Translations under genes and position numbers: made by a program
Part shown: piece by piece, positions 41,824 through 52,220 of the stretch
Position numbering within the stretch: position 1 is the first letter of the stretch
How the letters are laid out: every line of letters starts with the position of its first letter
Source of the DNA: Algoriphagus sp. A40
GTDB lineage: Bacteria > Bacteroidota > Bacteroidia > Cytophagales > Cyclobacteriaceae
Assembly (NCBI RefSeq): GCF_002002735.1
Contig: NZ_MUNY01000044.1
Span: 62,001-126,000 of the forward strand
Direction: 5' to 3'
DNA: 64,000 nt
Notes under the pieces: model-generated
Seen by the model: only the letters and a program-made list of their open reading frames with translations
The model's database searches: none
What the model was told of the DNA's origin: nothing

Positions 41824-43110
41824 ATGCTGGCATTCCTTGGCCTATTCACCATCGTTTTGTTGCTTTTCCTGGTTATCACCAAAAAGTCCTCTCCTGTAGT
41901 AGCCTTGATTTTAGTACCCGTAATGACGGGTATAGCAGCCGGAAAAACCACAGAACTTCCAGGAATGATCAGCGAAGGACTTTTGGCTATCGCTCCTACG
42001 GGAGTGATGTTTGTATTTGCAATTCTCTTTTTTGGGATTTTGTTGGATGCAGGTACTTTTCAGCCAATCATTAACCAACTTTTGAAAATTGCAGGAAATG
42101 ACCCTGTAAAAATCGCCATTGCAACAGCCGTTTTGGCCATGATGATCCACTTGGACGGTTCGGGGGCGGTGACATTTTTGGTGGTAATTCCCGCAATGGT
42201 CCCGATTTACGATCAATTGGGGATGCGAAGGATTACCCTTGCTTGCATTGTGGCTTTGGCTGCCGGCACCATGAATATTCTCCCTTGGGGCGGGCCCACC
42301 ATCCGTGCAGCGACAGCTCTCAATGTTTCGGTTACAGAACTTTTCAATCCAATTATAATCCCCTTCTTATTCGGACTGGGTACTGTTTTGCTGATTGCTT
42401 TTTTTCTGGGAAAAGGTGAAAAAAGCAGAATCGGCACCATTGCTTCTGAATTCAAAAATGAAGCGTTAACCCAATTCAGTGAACTTACAAGACCGAGGCT
42501 TTTCTGGGTAAATATTCTTTTGATCCTTTTGGCTATCACCATCATGGTTTTAGGTTGGGCGCCTCCCTTTGTTATTTTTATGCTAGCTTTTGCGTTGGCT
42601 CTTCTGATTAACTACCCCAAGGTAGAAGACCAGAAAAACCGGATTGACGCCCATGCAAAAGAAGCCATGCTGATGGCAAGCATTCTGTTTGCGGCAGGAT
42701 GTTTCACCGGGATCCTTCAAGGAACTGGAATGATGGAAGCTATGGCAGGAACCGTTACAACCTTTTTGCCGGAACAACTGGGAAAACAGCTACCGCTTTT
42801 GACTGGGATTTTGGCGATGCCGGCAAGCCTGCTATTTGATCCGGATTCTTTCTATTTCGGGATTCTGCCGCTTTTGGCTTCCACGGCAGGACATTTTGGC
42901 GTGAGCAGTTTGGAAGTGGGGCAAGCAGCAATTATGGGACAGATGACCACCGGATTTCCGATAAGTCCGCTGACTGGTTCTACTTTTCTGTTGATCGGAC
43001 TTGCCGGAGTGGATCTTGGAGAGCATCAAAAAAAGACCATTCCATTGGCATTCTTGGTCACAATGATAATTCTATTTGTATCCGTTTTGATGGGGATAAT
43101 CACGGTTTAG
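41824..43110 (+). CDS. CitMHS-family carboxylate transporter
   Basis: 428 residues with about twelve hydrophobic helices. The family pattern is seen in ILFFGILLDAGTFQPIINQLLKIAGNDPVKIAIATAVLAMMIHLDGSGAVTFLVVIPAMVP and LPWGGPTIRAA. CitMHS proteins (as Bacillus CitM/CitH) take up citrate complexed with a divalent metal together with protons. Here the substrate is presumably the acid released by the esterases, perhaps a di- or tricarboxylate. Inner membrane. Confidence 0.9.
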   Translation: MLAFLGLFTIVLLLFLVITKKSSPVVALILVPVMTGIAAGKTTELPGMISEGLLAIAPTGVMFVFAILFFGILLDAGTFQPIINQLLKIAGNDPVKIAIATAVLAMMIHLDGSGAVTFLVVIPAMVPIYDQLGMRRITLACIVALAAGTMNILPWGGPTIRAATALNVSVTELFNPIIIPFLFGLGTVLLIAFFLGKGEKSRIGTIASEFKNEALTQFSELTRPRLFWVNILLILLAITIMVLGWAPPFVIFMLAFALALLINYPKVEDQKNRIDAHAKEAMLMASILFAAGCFTGILQGTGMMEAMAGTVTTFLPEQLGKQLPLLTGILAMPASLLFDPDSFYFGILPLLASTAGHFGVSSLEVGQAAIMGQMTTGFPISPLTGSTFLLIGLAGVDLGEHQKKTIPLAFLVTMIILFVSVLMGIITV

Positions 43111-43111
43111 C

Positions 43112-44434
43112 ATGAAGGAAAAAATCAGAATTGGCTGCGGTGCGGGGTTTTCGGGGGATCGGATCGAACCGGCATTGATCCTGTGCGAAAAGGGAAATCT
43201 GGACTATTTGGTTCTGGAATGCCTGGCAGAGCGGACCATAGCTTTGGCACAAAAAAGAAAAAAACTAGATCCGAACAAGGGCTACGATGTCCTGTTGGAG
43301 CGGAGAATCGAAGGCTTGCTCCCGCTATTGCTCAGGAACAAGACACGATTGATCACCAATATGGGTGCTGCCAACCCCATCGAAGGTGCCAAGAAAATCA
43401 TCGAAATCGCCCGCAACCAAGGACTGAAAGTAAAAGTGGCCGTGATTCTTGGAGACGATGTCTTCGACCGGATTTCAGGTGAGGAGCTTTCGATGGAAGG
43501 GAAAAAGCCTCTCAGTTCCTACGGAAAGCTGGTTTCTGCAAATGCTTACCTGGGGATTGATGCGATTTTGCCGGCATTACAAACTGACGCCAACATCATT
43601 TTGACCGGAAGAGTGGCTGATCCCTCTTTGTTTTTGGCTCCCATGATCAATGAATTTGGTTGGAATCCGACGGATTTTGACTTGATGGGAAAAGGCACCG
43701 TCATCGGCCACTTGCTGGAATGCGCCGGACAGATCACCGGAGGCTATTTCGCCGATCCAGTCAGCAAGCCAATCCCCGACATGCACATTCTGGGACATCC
43801 CATGGTAGACATTAACCGGGACGGATCTGGAGTGATTTCCAAAGTTCATGAAACAGGAGGAGCCATCACCGTCCAGACCGCCAAAGAACAACTTCTCTAT
43901 GAAGTGATCGATCCGGGAAAATATTACACTCCAGATGTAGTCGCTGATTTCCGATCGGTGAGATTTCAGGAGCTTGGAAAAAATCAAATTCAGGTAAATG
44001 GAGGTTCAGGAAATCCAAAGCCAGAAACCCTGAAAGTCAGCATCGGCTATGAAGCAGGATATATCGGAGAAGGAGAAATCTCCTATGCCGGAGCAAATGC
44101 TAAGGAACGTGCAAAGCTGGCCGGGGAAATTATTGAAAAACGGATTGCAGATCGGTTTGAAGAATTCCGAATCGACTACATCGGTTTAAGTTCGCTCCAC
44201 GGAACAACACTTTCATATGAATCCGAACCTTATGAAATCCGACTAAGAATAGCCGCAAAAACCAAAGACCAATCTCTTGCGCAACTGGTCGGCGAAGAAG
44301 TGGAAGCACTCTATACCAATGGACCTGCCGGAGGAGGAGGTGCCAGAAAGTATGTCCATGAAGTGATCGGAGTTGTTTCGATTTTGATGGATCGAAACTT
44401 GATAAAATCCACCGTTCAAATCCTGGAATCATGA
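43112..44434 (+). CDS. AtuA-family (DUF1446) protein
   Basis: 440 residues. The DUF1446 signature includes IRIGCGAGFSGDRIEPALIL near the start, ITNMGAANPIEGAKKIIEIA, LTGRVADPSLFLAPMINEFGW and GKGTVIGHLLECAGQITGGYFADP. AtuA is required for growth of Pseudomonas on acyclic terpenes, but the reaction is unknown. Here it follows a citrate-type transporter by 1 bp and is paired with a small AtuA-like protein, so a role on an imported carboxylate or its CoA derivative is inferred. Confidence 0.88.
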   Translation: MKEKIRIGCGAGFSGDRIEPALILCEKGNLDYLVLECLAERTIALAQKRKKLDPNKGYDVLLERRIEGLLPLLLRNKTRLITNMGAANPIEGAKKIIEIARNQGLKVKVAVILGDDVFDRISGEELSMEGKKPLSSYGKLVSANAYLGIDAILPALQTDANIILTGRVADPSLFLAPMINEFGWNPTDFDLMGKGTVIGHLLECAGQITGGYFADPVSKPIPDMHILGHPMVDINRDGSGVISKVHETGGAITVQTAKEQLLYEVIDPGKYYTPDVVADFRSVRFQELGKNQIQVNGGSGNPKPETLKVSIGYEAGYIGEGEISYAGANAKERAKLAGEIIEKRIADRFEEFRIDYIGLSSLHGTTLSYESEPYEIRLRIAAKTKDQSLAQLVGEEVEALYTNGPAGGGGARKYVHEVIGVVSILMDRNLIKSTVQILES

Positions 44435-44748
44435 AACGAAAACTTGCAGACATCGCCCACAGCCGTGCAGGGGATAAAGGAAATACGCTGATCCTTTCTC
44501 TGATTCCTTTTCAAGAAGGTGATTTTGATTTTCTGGTTGAAAACATCACGGCGGAAAAAGTAAAAGCTCATTTCGGTTTCCAAGTAAAAGGGGAGATCAT
44601 CCGATATGTCTTGCCCGAATTGAAAGCCCTTCAGTTCACCTGTTTTGAAGCACTGACCAGCGGAGTGACCACTTCGCTAGCGATGGATGCCCATGGAAAA
44701 AGTCTGAGTTATGCCTTGCTTGAGATGGAAATCGGTGAGGGAGTTTAG
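44431..44748 (+). CDS. Small AtuA-related protein
   Basis: 105 residues: MKRKLADIAHSRAGDKGNTLILSLIPFQEGDF, the domain found at the C-terminus of larger AtuA proteins, here as a separate gene. Overlaps the AtuA gene by four bases (ATGA), so the two halves are coupled and likely form a complex. Its stop overlaps the stop of the convergent epimerase gene by two to three bases. Confidence 0.85.
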   Translation: MKRKLADIAHSRAGDKGNTLILSLIPFQEGDFDFLVENITAEKVKAHFGFQVKGEIIRYVLPELKALQFTCFEALTSGVTTSLAMDAHGKSLSYALLEMEIGEGV

Positions 44749-46097
44749 TGTTTATTTAGCTCTTCCATTTCTCTGAGCCGCTGAATTACAGCATCCAAGG
44801 ATCTGTAGTGATGGTATATTCCTTTCCAGATATTTCCCTTATTTGCCTGACGTAATTCGGGCTGCCGGTCTATTCCGCCTGAATACCAGTCGCCATAAGT
44901 ATGATCAATGAGATTGGTATCCGTGTAAGCCCAGAGTTTCAGAAATTTGCCGTAATAATCCATTGGGTCTTCGGGATAAAGTTCATGAAACAGCAAAAGT
45001 GAGTTCAACCCCTCCGCCTGAGCCCACCAGTTTTTGGTATCATGCGTCACGCGGATATCCGGCTCACCTTTGAAATAGTAGGCTTCATCGTAAAATCCGC
45101 CCTTCTCTTCATCCCAGCCTTTGGCCAAGGCATGGTCCACCATCTTTTTTGCGATGCGATGGGTCGTGGTATCATTTTCCCAACCCAAAACATGGGAAGC
45201 CTCCAGCAGCAGAAACGCAGTCTCCACGTCATGCCCAAAAGATACATGGTCCAGGCGATGATGGGATTCAATCACACTTTCGGAGGAATCTGCAAAACTC
45301 ACCGGAGTCCAATCAGGGAGCAGAAACAGCGTCAAATACCCTTTTTCGGTAACGATTTGATCTCTGATCAACAAAAGCATCTCCTCCAATCTAGCCCTCA
45401 CCACGGAATCCGGCCAAACCTGATAGAGTTCGGTAAATGCTTCCAGCAGGTGAATGGATGAATTTTGGTCTTTGTATCCAATTTCAGAGGTGGTCTCGAT
45501 GTCCGAAGGTCTGACTATCGGATTTCCCCTCACATCCAGATGCTGGAAATAACCCTTGTGAACAGGGTCGTGGGCATTGGAATCCAGCCAATAAAATCCG
45601 GCTTTTGCCAGCTCCAAAGCTTCGGGATCATCCGATTGCCCATAATATGCCGCCAGCCCAAAAATTGCAAAGGCATTGCCGTACGCAGTCTTGGTCGAAT
45701 CTCCTTTTACATTTCCTTGCTTGTCAACCAACCAATAAAATCCGCCGTTTTTGGCATCCCACATCTTGTTTTTCAGGAATTCAAAACCATGTGCAGCACC
45801 TCGGGCAAAGTGTTCCTGATCAGGATATCGAAGGGCGGCTTTGGCATTGGTCCATACATGCCGGGATTGGGTCACAATCATCTTTTCCTGATCTCCCACC
45901 GGCTTAAAGTCGTAAGTAAAAGAGCTCAAAAAGCCTCCGTCCACCGTATCCATCGCCATTGGGTACCATTTATCCAAAACTTCTGTTCTGAGGTGATGCT
46001 CGATTTGGTCAGCTAGGATAGGTTCGGAATCTTTTTCTTGACAGGAAAAAAGTGTCCACAGCGCAATTGGCAAGGCAAAAATCTGGCGGTTTTTCAT
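44745..46097 (-). CDS. AGE-family (N-acylglucosamine 2-epimerase-like) lipoprotein
   Basis: 450 residues with a signal peptide and lipobox ALWTLFSCQ (Cys19). The rest is an (alpha/alpha)6 barrel with aromatic-rich motifs of the family ([70 protein letters not shown]). AGE enzymes epimerise or isomerise sugars; here the location is outside the cytoplasmic membrane. Its ATG overlaps the stop of methylmalonyl-CoA mutase (ATGA), an unexpected partner. The catalytic His residues appear to be present. Confidence 0.88.
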   Translation of the reverse strand: MKNRQIFALPIALWTLFSCQEKDSEPILADQIEHHLRTEVLDKWYPMAMDTVDGGFLSSFTYDFKPVGDQEKMIVTQSRHVWTNAKAALRYPDQEHFARGAAHGFEFLKNKMWDAKNGGFYWLVDKQGNVKGDSTKTAYGNAFAIFGLAAYYGQSDDPEALELAKAGFYWLDSNAHDPVHKGYFQHLDVRGNPIVRPSDIETTSEIGYKDQNSSIHLLEAFTELYQVWPDSVVRARLEEMLLLIRDQIVTEKGYLTLFLLPDWTPVSFADSSESVIESHHRLDHVSFGHDVETAFLLLEASHVLGWENDTTTHRIAKKMVDHALAKGWDEEKGGFYDEAYYFKGEPDIRVTHDTKNWWAQAEGLNSLLLFHELYPEDPMDYYGKFLKLWAYTDTNLIDHTYGDWYSGGIDRQPELRQANKGNIWKGIYHHYRSLDAVIQRLREMEELNKH

Positions 46098-48220
46098 AAA
46101 GAGGATTTCATCAACTTTTCTAAAACTTGAATCGCCGCCTCGGAAAGAACAGTTCCGGGCCCAAAAACAGCGGTCACTCCAGCGTCAAACAGAAAGCCAT
46201 AATCCTTTTGGGGAATCACTCCTCCAGCCACGACCATGATATCTGCCCGTCCCAATTCCTTCAATGCCTGAATCAACTGGGGAACCAAGGTCTTGTGGCC
46301 TGCAGCCAAAGAAGAGGCACCGACGATATGGACGTCATTTTCTACAGCTTGCTCGGCCACTTCCTGTGGTGTCTGAAAAAGCGGCCCGATATCCACGTCA
46401 AAACCCAGATCGGCAAAACCGGTCGCAATGACTTTGGCTCCCCGGTCATGGCCATCCTGGCCCATTTTGGCAACAAGAATCCTGGGTCGACGTCCTTCCA
46501 ATTCTGCAAATCGATCTGAAAGTTCCTGAGCTTTTTTGAATGAATCCTGATTTTTCACTTCTGCTGCATAGACACCCGAAATGGCCTGGGTTTGGGCCTT
46601 GTGGCGACCGAACACCTTTTCCATTGCTTCGGAGATTTCACCTAAAGTAGCCCTTTTTCGGGCTGCGTCCACCGCCAAGGCCAGCAAATTTCCCTGACCT
46701 GACTGGGCGGCTTGGGTGATTGCTTTCAGGCTGTTGTCCACTTCTGTTTGATCTCTGGAGGATTTGACTGCATTCAGGCGGGCGATCTGGGAATTTCGCA
46801 CGGCCTGATTGTCCACGTCCCGGACTTCAAATTGATTTTCTTCCTCCACCTGATAGCGGTTTACGCCAACGATAACATCCCGTCCGCTGTCGATTCTGGC
46901 TTGCTTTTTTGCGGCAGCTTCTTCTATTCTCAGTTTAGGAAGTCCTGTTTCTATGGCTTTGGCCATCCCTCCCAAACCTTCCACCTCTTCGATTAAAGAC
47001 CAGGCTCTTTGCGCAAGCTGATCCGTCAGATATTCCACATAATAAGATCCGCCCCATGGATCTACCACAGCCGTAATCCCAGTTTCTTCCTGCAAAACCA
47101 ACTGGGTATTTCTCGCAATTCGGGCTGAAAAGTCAGTCGGCAAAGCAATGGCCTCGTCCAAAGAATTGGTGTGCAAAGACTGGGTATGTCCCATTGCTGC
47201 CGCCAAAGCCTCGATGGCTGTTCTGGTGACGTTATTGAATGGATCCTGCTCGGTCAGAGACCAACCGGAAGTCTGACAGTGAGTTCTCAAAGCTAGGGAT
47301 TTGGGATCTTTGGGATTGAATTGCTTTACGATCTTGGACCAGAGCAGACGACCTGCCCGCATCTTAGCGATTTCCATAAAGTAATTCATACCAATCGCCC
47401 AGAAGAAGGAAATCCTCGGTGCAAAATCATCAATATCCAATCCGGCTTTAATTCCAGTTCTCAGATATTCCAATCCATCTGCCAAGGTATAAGCCAACTC
47501 CAAATCTGCCGTCGCCCCAGCTTCCTGCATGTGATAGCCGGAGATTGAGATTGAGTTGAACTTGGGCATTTGCTTCGAAGTAAACTCAAAAATATCAGCA
47601 ATCAGCCTCATGCTCGGTTGTGGCGGATAGATGTAGGTATTGCGCACCATAAATTCCTTCAGAATGTCATTCTGAATGGTACCGGAAAGTTGCTCTGGCT
47701 TCACCCCTTGCTCCTCGGCAGCAACGATGAAAAAAGCCAGAATCGGAATCACCGCCCCGTTCATCGTCATCGAGACAGACATTTGATCCAATGGAATCTG
47801 ATCAAAAAGAATCTTCATGTCCTCCACCGTGTCGATGGCGACACCTGCTTTTCCCACATCTCCCTGCACTCTCGGATGGTCAGAATCATAGCCCCGATGC
47901 GTCGCCAAATCGAAGGCCACGGAAAGGCCCTTTTGACCGCCAGCTAGATTTTTTCGGTAAAAGGCATTGGACTCCTCAGCTGTAGAAAAGCCCGCATACT
48001 GACGGATCGTCCACGCTCGCTGGATATACATCGTGCTGTATGGCCCACGGAGAAATGGAGGAATTCCCGCCGAGAAATCCACGTGACTGAGTTTGGCAAT
48101 TATAGCTGAGTCAAATCTATCCGGAATTGAAATCAGCTCAGGTGATTCCCAAACTGCTGACTCTTTAATTTTCGAAGAATCAACTCCTCTCGTTTTCCAG
48201 TTTTTAAAGTCCGGCTTCAT
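46094..48220 (-). CDS. mutB: Methylmalonyl-CoA mutase, large (catalytic) subunit
   Basis: 708 residues, normal length. The N-terminal TIM barrel carries [54 protein letters not shown] and [24 protein letters not shown]. The C-terminal domain has the cobalamin motif [17 protein letters not shown] with the axial His. It interconverts L-methylmalonyl-CoA and succinyl-CoA using adenosylcobalamin. It overlaps the small-subunit gene by four bases and the epimerase gene by four bases, so all three are translationally coupled. Confidence 0.98.
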   Translation of the reverse strand: MKPDFKNWKTRGVDSSKIKESAVWESPELISIPDRFDSAIIAKLSHVDFSAGIPPFLRGPYSTMYIQRAWTIRQYAGFSTAEESNAFYRKNLAGGQKGLSVAFDLATHRGYDSDHPRVQGDVGKAGVAIDTVEDMKILFDQIPLDQMSVSMTMNGAVIPILAFFIVAAEEQGVKPEQLSGTIQNDILKEFMVRNTYIYPPQPSMRLIADIFEFTSKQMPKFNSISISGYHMQEAGATADLELAYTLADGLEYLRTGIKAGLDIDDFAPRISFFWAIGMNYFMEIAKMRAGRLLWSKIVKQFNPKDPKSLALRTHCQTSGWSLTEQDPFNNVTRTAIEALAAAMGHTQSLHTNSLDEAIALPTDFSARIARNTQLVLQEETGITAVVDPWGGSYYVEYLTDQLAQRAWSLIEEVEGLGGMAKAIETGLPKLRIEEAAAKKQARIDSGRDVIVGVNRYQVEEENQFEVRDVDNQAVRNSQIARLNAVKSSRDQTEVDNSLKAITQAAQSGQGNLLALAVDAARKRATLGEISEAMEKVFGRHKAQTQAISGVYAAEVKNQDSFKKAQELSDRFAELEGRRPRILVAKMGQDGHDRGAKVIATGFADLGFDVDIGPLFQTPQEVAEQAVENDVHIVGASSLAAGHKTLVPQLIQALKELGRADIMVVAGGVIPQKDYGFLFDAGVTAVFGPGTVLSEAAIQVLEKLMKSSL

Positions 48221-49611
48221 GCTTTTGCTTGGTTTTGAAGTTCTACCAAATAAGCCGCTCGGCTGGGTTTCAATTCGAATTCATTTTCCTGAATCGGAGA
48301 AAACATAATGCTGTTTTTCACTTTTTCATCGGTCGGATATTTATTGACTCCGATTTTGGAAATCTGGCCAGCAAGCACCGCATTTTGTATTTTAAGCCGG
48401 CTTTCCCGGACTATGCCGTGGATCTCACGGGAATCAAAGGCAGCCAGCCAGCCCCCTTTTTCCTCCAAATTCTGAAGTCCTAATCTGACTTGTTCCATGA
48501 TTTGGAAAATCAACTTATCCAAGTAAAATGAACCCGCAGCAGGATCAACGACTTTGTCCAAATAGGATTCATGGACTAAAATGGAGGAAACATTTCGGGC
48601 GATCCTCAGCTCAAGATCACTTGCTATTTCTATTTGAAATGGCTTTATCCAAAGTCCGTTTACTCCACCGAAGACAGCAGCCATCGCTTCGTAGGTTTGG
48701 CCGATGAGATTGGTATCTGCATCCAAAATCGACTTTGACCAATCGGATGTTTGGGCATAAACGGTTAGTTCAGCCGGCTCCAGAATGACCCCATATTGAA
48801 ATGCTAGGTCTGAAGCAAAAAACCTCAGGGCTTTAAGTTTGGCAATTTCAGGAAAATGGGATTCTGCAACAGAAGAATAGAAAGCACCTTTCCTGAGGAT
48901 CACTTCCGGTTCAATTCCCGAATTAGCGATCAGGTCGATGATTTCTCCAAATCCAAAAATCAACTCCTCCAATCCTGTAGCTCCCGAATCAGTGTACCTT
49001 CCAAATCGAAATGTAAAGGAATGAAAGTTTTGAAAATCCTGAACGATGGCGTTTACCTTTCTGAAGGTCGACAAAGCTTCTTCCCAGCTTTTTCCTTCCT
49101 CAAAAAGCATATCCATCGGAGACCAAAGGAATGCGCCGATTAGATTCTGTTTGTCCAAGCCGATTTTTCGGACCCATTCCATAAATGAACCCAAAACCAA
49201 ATCCGGATCTCCGAGCGGCTTGACCAAAATACTGATGAATTCCGGCATTACTCCTTTCAGCATTTCATCCAGATTTTCATCTCCTCTCAGGTGCAAAATC
49301 AGCCCAGTTGCTCCGTTTTGAAGGAAATTCAGGATTTCTTTATTGGCGGTATCCGGAAATGCAGCAACAAAATTCACCCAGTTTCTGGGAGGAAAACCAG
49401 GTAAACTCGACGGGGTTTCAAAGCTGGATTGGGGCAGCTTTGGAAGATCAATTAAATCCTCCCGGGTATAAAAAGGCTCAATTTCTATTTTATCCCAAAG
49501 CAGAGACTTTAAACTTTCGTCAAAATCTTTTCCCCGCAAATCCCAGATCGCCTGTTTTTTCCAAGCCTCCTTATTTGAGGGTGAAAACTCACTAAAAATT
49601 TTTGGGGTCAT
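48217..49611 (-). CDS. mutA: Methylmalonyl-CoA mutase, small subunit
   Basis: 464 residues, shorter than catalytic subunits and lacking a cobalamin-binding motif, as expected for the non-catalytic partner. It aligns in outline with the mutase barrel ([61 protein letters not shown]). It stabilises the heterodimer. First gene of the mutAB-epimerase operon, divergent from dnaA. Confidence 0.93.
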   Translation of the reverse strand: MTPKIFSEFSPSNKEAWKKQAIWDLRGKDFDESLKSLLWDKIEIEPFYTREDLIDLPKLPQSSFETPSSLPGFPPRNWVNFVAAFPDTANKEILNFLQNGATGLILHLRGDENLDEMLKGVMPEFISILVKPLGDPDLVLGSFMEWVRKIGLDKQNLIGAFLWSPMDMLFEEGKSWEEALSTFRKVNAIVQDFQNFHSFTFRFGRYTDSGATGLEELIFGFGEIIDLIANSGIEPEVILRKGAFYSSVAESHFPEIAKLKALRFFASDLAFQYGVILEPAELTVYAQTSDWSKSILDADTNLIGQTYEAMAAVFGGVNGLWIKPFQIEIASDLELRIARNVSSILVHESYLDKVVDPAAGSFYLDKLIFQIMEQVRLGLQNLEEKGGWLAAFDSREIHGIVRESRLKIQNAVLAGQISKIGVNKYPTDEKVKNSIMFSPIQENEFELKPSRAAYLVELQNQAKA

Positions 49612-49979
49612 CGTAGGGCTGGGAAAATCTCAAAATGAGGTAAGATCAAAAATAAGGAATGCCTTGGGAAATGCCTTTGGAAATTCACATGAAAATAAAC
49701 ATCAAAGTCAACTATTCTAATCGACTGGCATTCAGCAGCTAAATGAAAATGAAGGCCTTGGATGATTCCCCGGTAGAAAATTTCTTCGATTGATCTGTGC
49801 AAAATTGAATGGTTTCGGAATAAATTTCGTGACAAAATTTAATTCGGCTGCTGGCTAAAATTCTCTAATTATTGACTTTTTCAAGCCCAAATTGATTTTT
49901 TATTTAAGTTAATTTTCCACAAATTTGACGCCCCTGCTTTCGCTCAGGGTGTACAGAATTACCAGCAAATCTTTTCTAA
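49612..49979. other. 368-bp divergent region between mutA and dnaA
   Basis: It should hold both promoters. A CAAATTTG box (one mismatch from TAnnTTTG) at 49920-49927 could serve dnaA. One near-match DnaA box, TTTTCCACA, lies at 49913-49921. CCTG...CAGG around TTTCGCT (about 49930-49948) is a small hairpin of the CTTCGCTCAG kind. No DnaA-box cluster is seen, so this is not supported as an origin. Confidence 0.5.
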
Positions 49980-51395
49980 ATGAGTTTGGAAGCTAGCGCC
50001 GTATGGAATGAGTGTTTGCGTGTTATAGAACAACACGTCAACGAGCAGAGCTTTTCAACTTGGTTTAAACCGATCAATCCTGTCAAGTTAGAAGGGTCCA
50101 GTTTGACGATCCAGGTTCCGAGTCAGTTCTTTTACGAATGGCTGGAGGACAATTACGTGCAGGTTCTTAAACTGGCTATAAAAAATACCCTGGGTCAAAA
50201 CGGCCGCCTGGAATACGCTGTGGTGGTTGACAAGGGCAATTCCAACAATCAGCCTTATGTGGTTTCTTTCCCGCAGGGAAATGCCTCCGGCAAAAAGCCG
50301 CTACCTCCTTCCGAGGTAAGAACGCCGTTTGAAATGCAATCTTTGGATGCAGATATGCTTACCAAAAGCAACCTGAACCAGAATTATACTTTCAGTACTT
50401 ACATCGAGGGTGATTGTAATAGACTTGCCCGATCGGCAGGATTTGCTGTTGCCACCAAGCCGGGTATCACCTCTTTTAATCCCCTGATGGTTTACGGGGG
50501 TGTAGGACTGGGAAAAACACACTTAGTTCAGGCCATCGGCAACGAAATTAAAAACGGTCCTGAAGACAAATTTGTGCTTTATGTTTCTTCCGAAAAATTC
50601 GTGAACCAATTCATGGACTCCATCAAAGATGGCAACGTGAAGAGTTTTACCAATTTTTACATGCAGGTGGATGTACTGATTATCGATGACATTCAGTTTT
50701 TGGCCGGAAAAGACCGGACCCAGGAAATGTTTTTCCACATATTCAACCATTTGCACCAGAACAAGAAGCAGATCATCATGACTTCAGATTGTCCTCCAAG
50801 GGATTTGAAAGGACTTGAGGAACGTTTACTTTCCCGTTTCAAATGGGGCCTGACTGCGGATTTGCAGATGCCGGACTTTGAAACCAGAGTAGCGATCATT
50901 CGGAGAAAGATGCAATCCGAAGGAATTTTGATTCCCGACGATGTGGTCGAATATCTGGCTTATTCTGTGGACACTAACGTCCGGGAGCTGGAAGGAATCC
51001 TGATTTCACTGATTGCTCACGCTTCCCTCAATCGGGTCGAAATCAGCCTGGAGCTTGCCAAAACCGTTATCAAGAACTTTATCAAGGACATCGAGACGGA
51101 AGTTGGAATTGAGTTTATCCAAAAATCAGTTTCAGAATACTACGGTATCCACACCGACGAGCTGAAGGCAAAAACACGCAAGAAAGAAATCGTGATTGCG
51201 CGTCAGGTAGCGATGTATTTTTCCAAGGAATTCACCAATCATTCGCTCAAATCCATCGGTTACCATTTTGGCGGCAGGGATCACAGCACGGTAATCCATG
51301 CGGTACAAACTGTGAATGACATGATCGAAACCGACTCCGGATTCCGCAATTCAGTCAACGAACTGAAGAAGAAATTCAAAATGAGATCGTATTGA
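49980..51395 (+). CDS. dnaA: Chromosomal replication initiator DnaA
   Basis: 471 residues with all four domains: I (1-80, VWNECLRVIEQHVNEQSFSTWF), linker II, AAA+ domain III with Walker A GGVGLGKT (173-180) and Walker B DVLIIDDIQF, and domain IV with the DNA-binding signature GGRDHSTVIHAV near the end. It opens the replication origin. The expected dnaN neighbour is absent; a lipoprotein gene converges on it. The TGA stop opens an inverted heptamer tract. Confidence 0.98.
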   Translation: MSLEASAVWNECLRVIEQHVNEQSFSTWFKPINPVKLEGSSLTIQVPSQFFYEWLEDNYVQVLKLAIKNTLGQNGRLEYAVVVDKGNSNNQPYVVSFPQGNASGKKPLPPSEVRTPFEMQSLDADMLTKSNLNQNYTFSTYIEGDCNRLARSAGFAVATKPGITSFNPLMVYGGVGLGKTHLVQAIGNEIKNGPEDKFVLYVSSEKFVNQFMDSIKDGNVKSFTNFYMQVDVLIIDDIQFLAGKDRTQEMFFHIFNHLHQNKKQIIMTSDCPPRDLKGLEERLLSRFKWGLTADLQMPDFETRVAIIRRKMQSEGILIPDDVVEYLAYSVDTNVRELEGILISLIAHASLNRVEISLELAKTVIKNFIKDIETEVGIEFIQKSVSEYYGIHTDELKAKTRKKEIVIARQVAMYFSKEFTNHSLKSIGYHFGGRDHSTVIHAVQTVNDMIETDSGFRNSVNELKKKFKMRSY

Positions 51396-51463
51396 TTTGA
51401 AAATTGAGATTTGAGATTTGAAATCGACGCAATCTCGAATTTCAAATCTCAAATCTCAAATCT
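51394..51463. repeat. Snap-back heptamer tract after dnaA
   Basis: GATTTGA, AAATTGA, GATTTGA, GATTTGA from inside the dnaA TGA stop, then CAAATCT x3 in 7-bp register (51443-51463). The two halves are complementary and fill the space between two convergent stops almost exactly, so it could act as a bidirectional terminator. Confidence 0.9.
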
Positions 51464-51467
51464 TCTA

Positions 51468-52220
51468 TTACCACCTAACAATACCCTTAAGCTCTTCCGG
51501 TGTAAATTCCAATTCCGTGTATCCCATCACGTACGGCCCGATTTCATAAGGCACATAGATTATCCAAAACTTCCCGTCTTTAAATCCCATGGCATTGGGT
51601 AGAAAAAATCCGGTTTCAGGGAGAAAAAAACGACCGTCATCCTGAATGGAAACTACCTCTGCTACCTCGTGAAATTCCTTGAATTTCCTCTCGGCGAGTT
51701 CCAAAAGTGAATCTTCATCCAAGACCAACTGATCCAAACTTAGGAACTCCCCAGAGTTAGCGTTAAAATTCATAAATGAAACGGTGCTGTTGGGATGAGC
51801 TCCTCCAAGAAAACTGGATTGAGTAAAGTAAATACTCAAGGTACTGTCGGATTCATAGGAAACCTTTCCCTCCGCTTCTATTTCCCATCCTCCATGGGAA
51901 TCCGAAAATTCAGATTTGAAATCTTCAAAGGACTTGAAATACCTCTGAACCAAAGAATCAAATTCAGCTGGATCTTCTCCGGTTTGAATCAGCAAGGCCA
52001 TTTGATCCCGAATTGCCAGGTTAATTTTTTCTGCAGATTCTGGACCTGACGCTACTGGCCAAGAAAGTCTCAATTTTGCACAGTTTTCGCCGACACAGGT
52101 TTCTTTCTGTAAAGAATCCATTTGGAAAGTGAGCGGATTTTCAAAAGTATTTTCTGTGTTTTGAGCTTTTGGAGTGCAACAAATAGCAGCAAAAAAAAGA
52201 AGTAAAATCAGGTTTCTCAT
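51468..52220 (-). CDS. DUF3298 (RsiV-like) lipoprotein
   Basis: 250 residues with a signal peptide and lipobox LFFAAICC. The C-terminal half contains DUF3298 features (GGAHPNSTVSFMNFNANSGEFLSLDQL and a PYVMGYTELEFTPEELK ending). In Bacillus RsiV such a domain binds lysozyme, but here no sigma factor is adjacent and the function is open. Its start overlaps the meaB stop by one base. Confidence 0.8.
   Translation of the reverse strand: MRNLILLLFFAAICCTPKAQNTENTFENPLTFQMDSLQKETCVGENCAKLRLSWPVASGPESAEKINLAIRDQMALLIQTGEDPAEFDSLVQRYFKSFEDFKSEFSDSHGGWEIEAEGKVSYESDSTLSIYFTQSSFLGGAHPNSTVSFMNFNANSGEFLSLDQLVLDEDSLLELAERKFKEFHEVAEVVSIQDDGRFFLPETGFFLPNAMGFKDGKFWIIYVPYEIGPYVMGYTELEFTPEELKGIVRW

Noticed and set aside
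49608-49835. 75-residue minus-strand frame in the mutA-dnaA spacer
   Set aside because: It has no recognised motif and lies where the mutA promoter must be.
49612-49979. Replication origin next to dnaA
   Set aside because: Only one imperfect DnaA box is visible, with no cluster and no dnaN; in this phylum the origin is often elsewhere.
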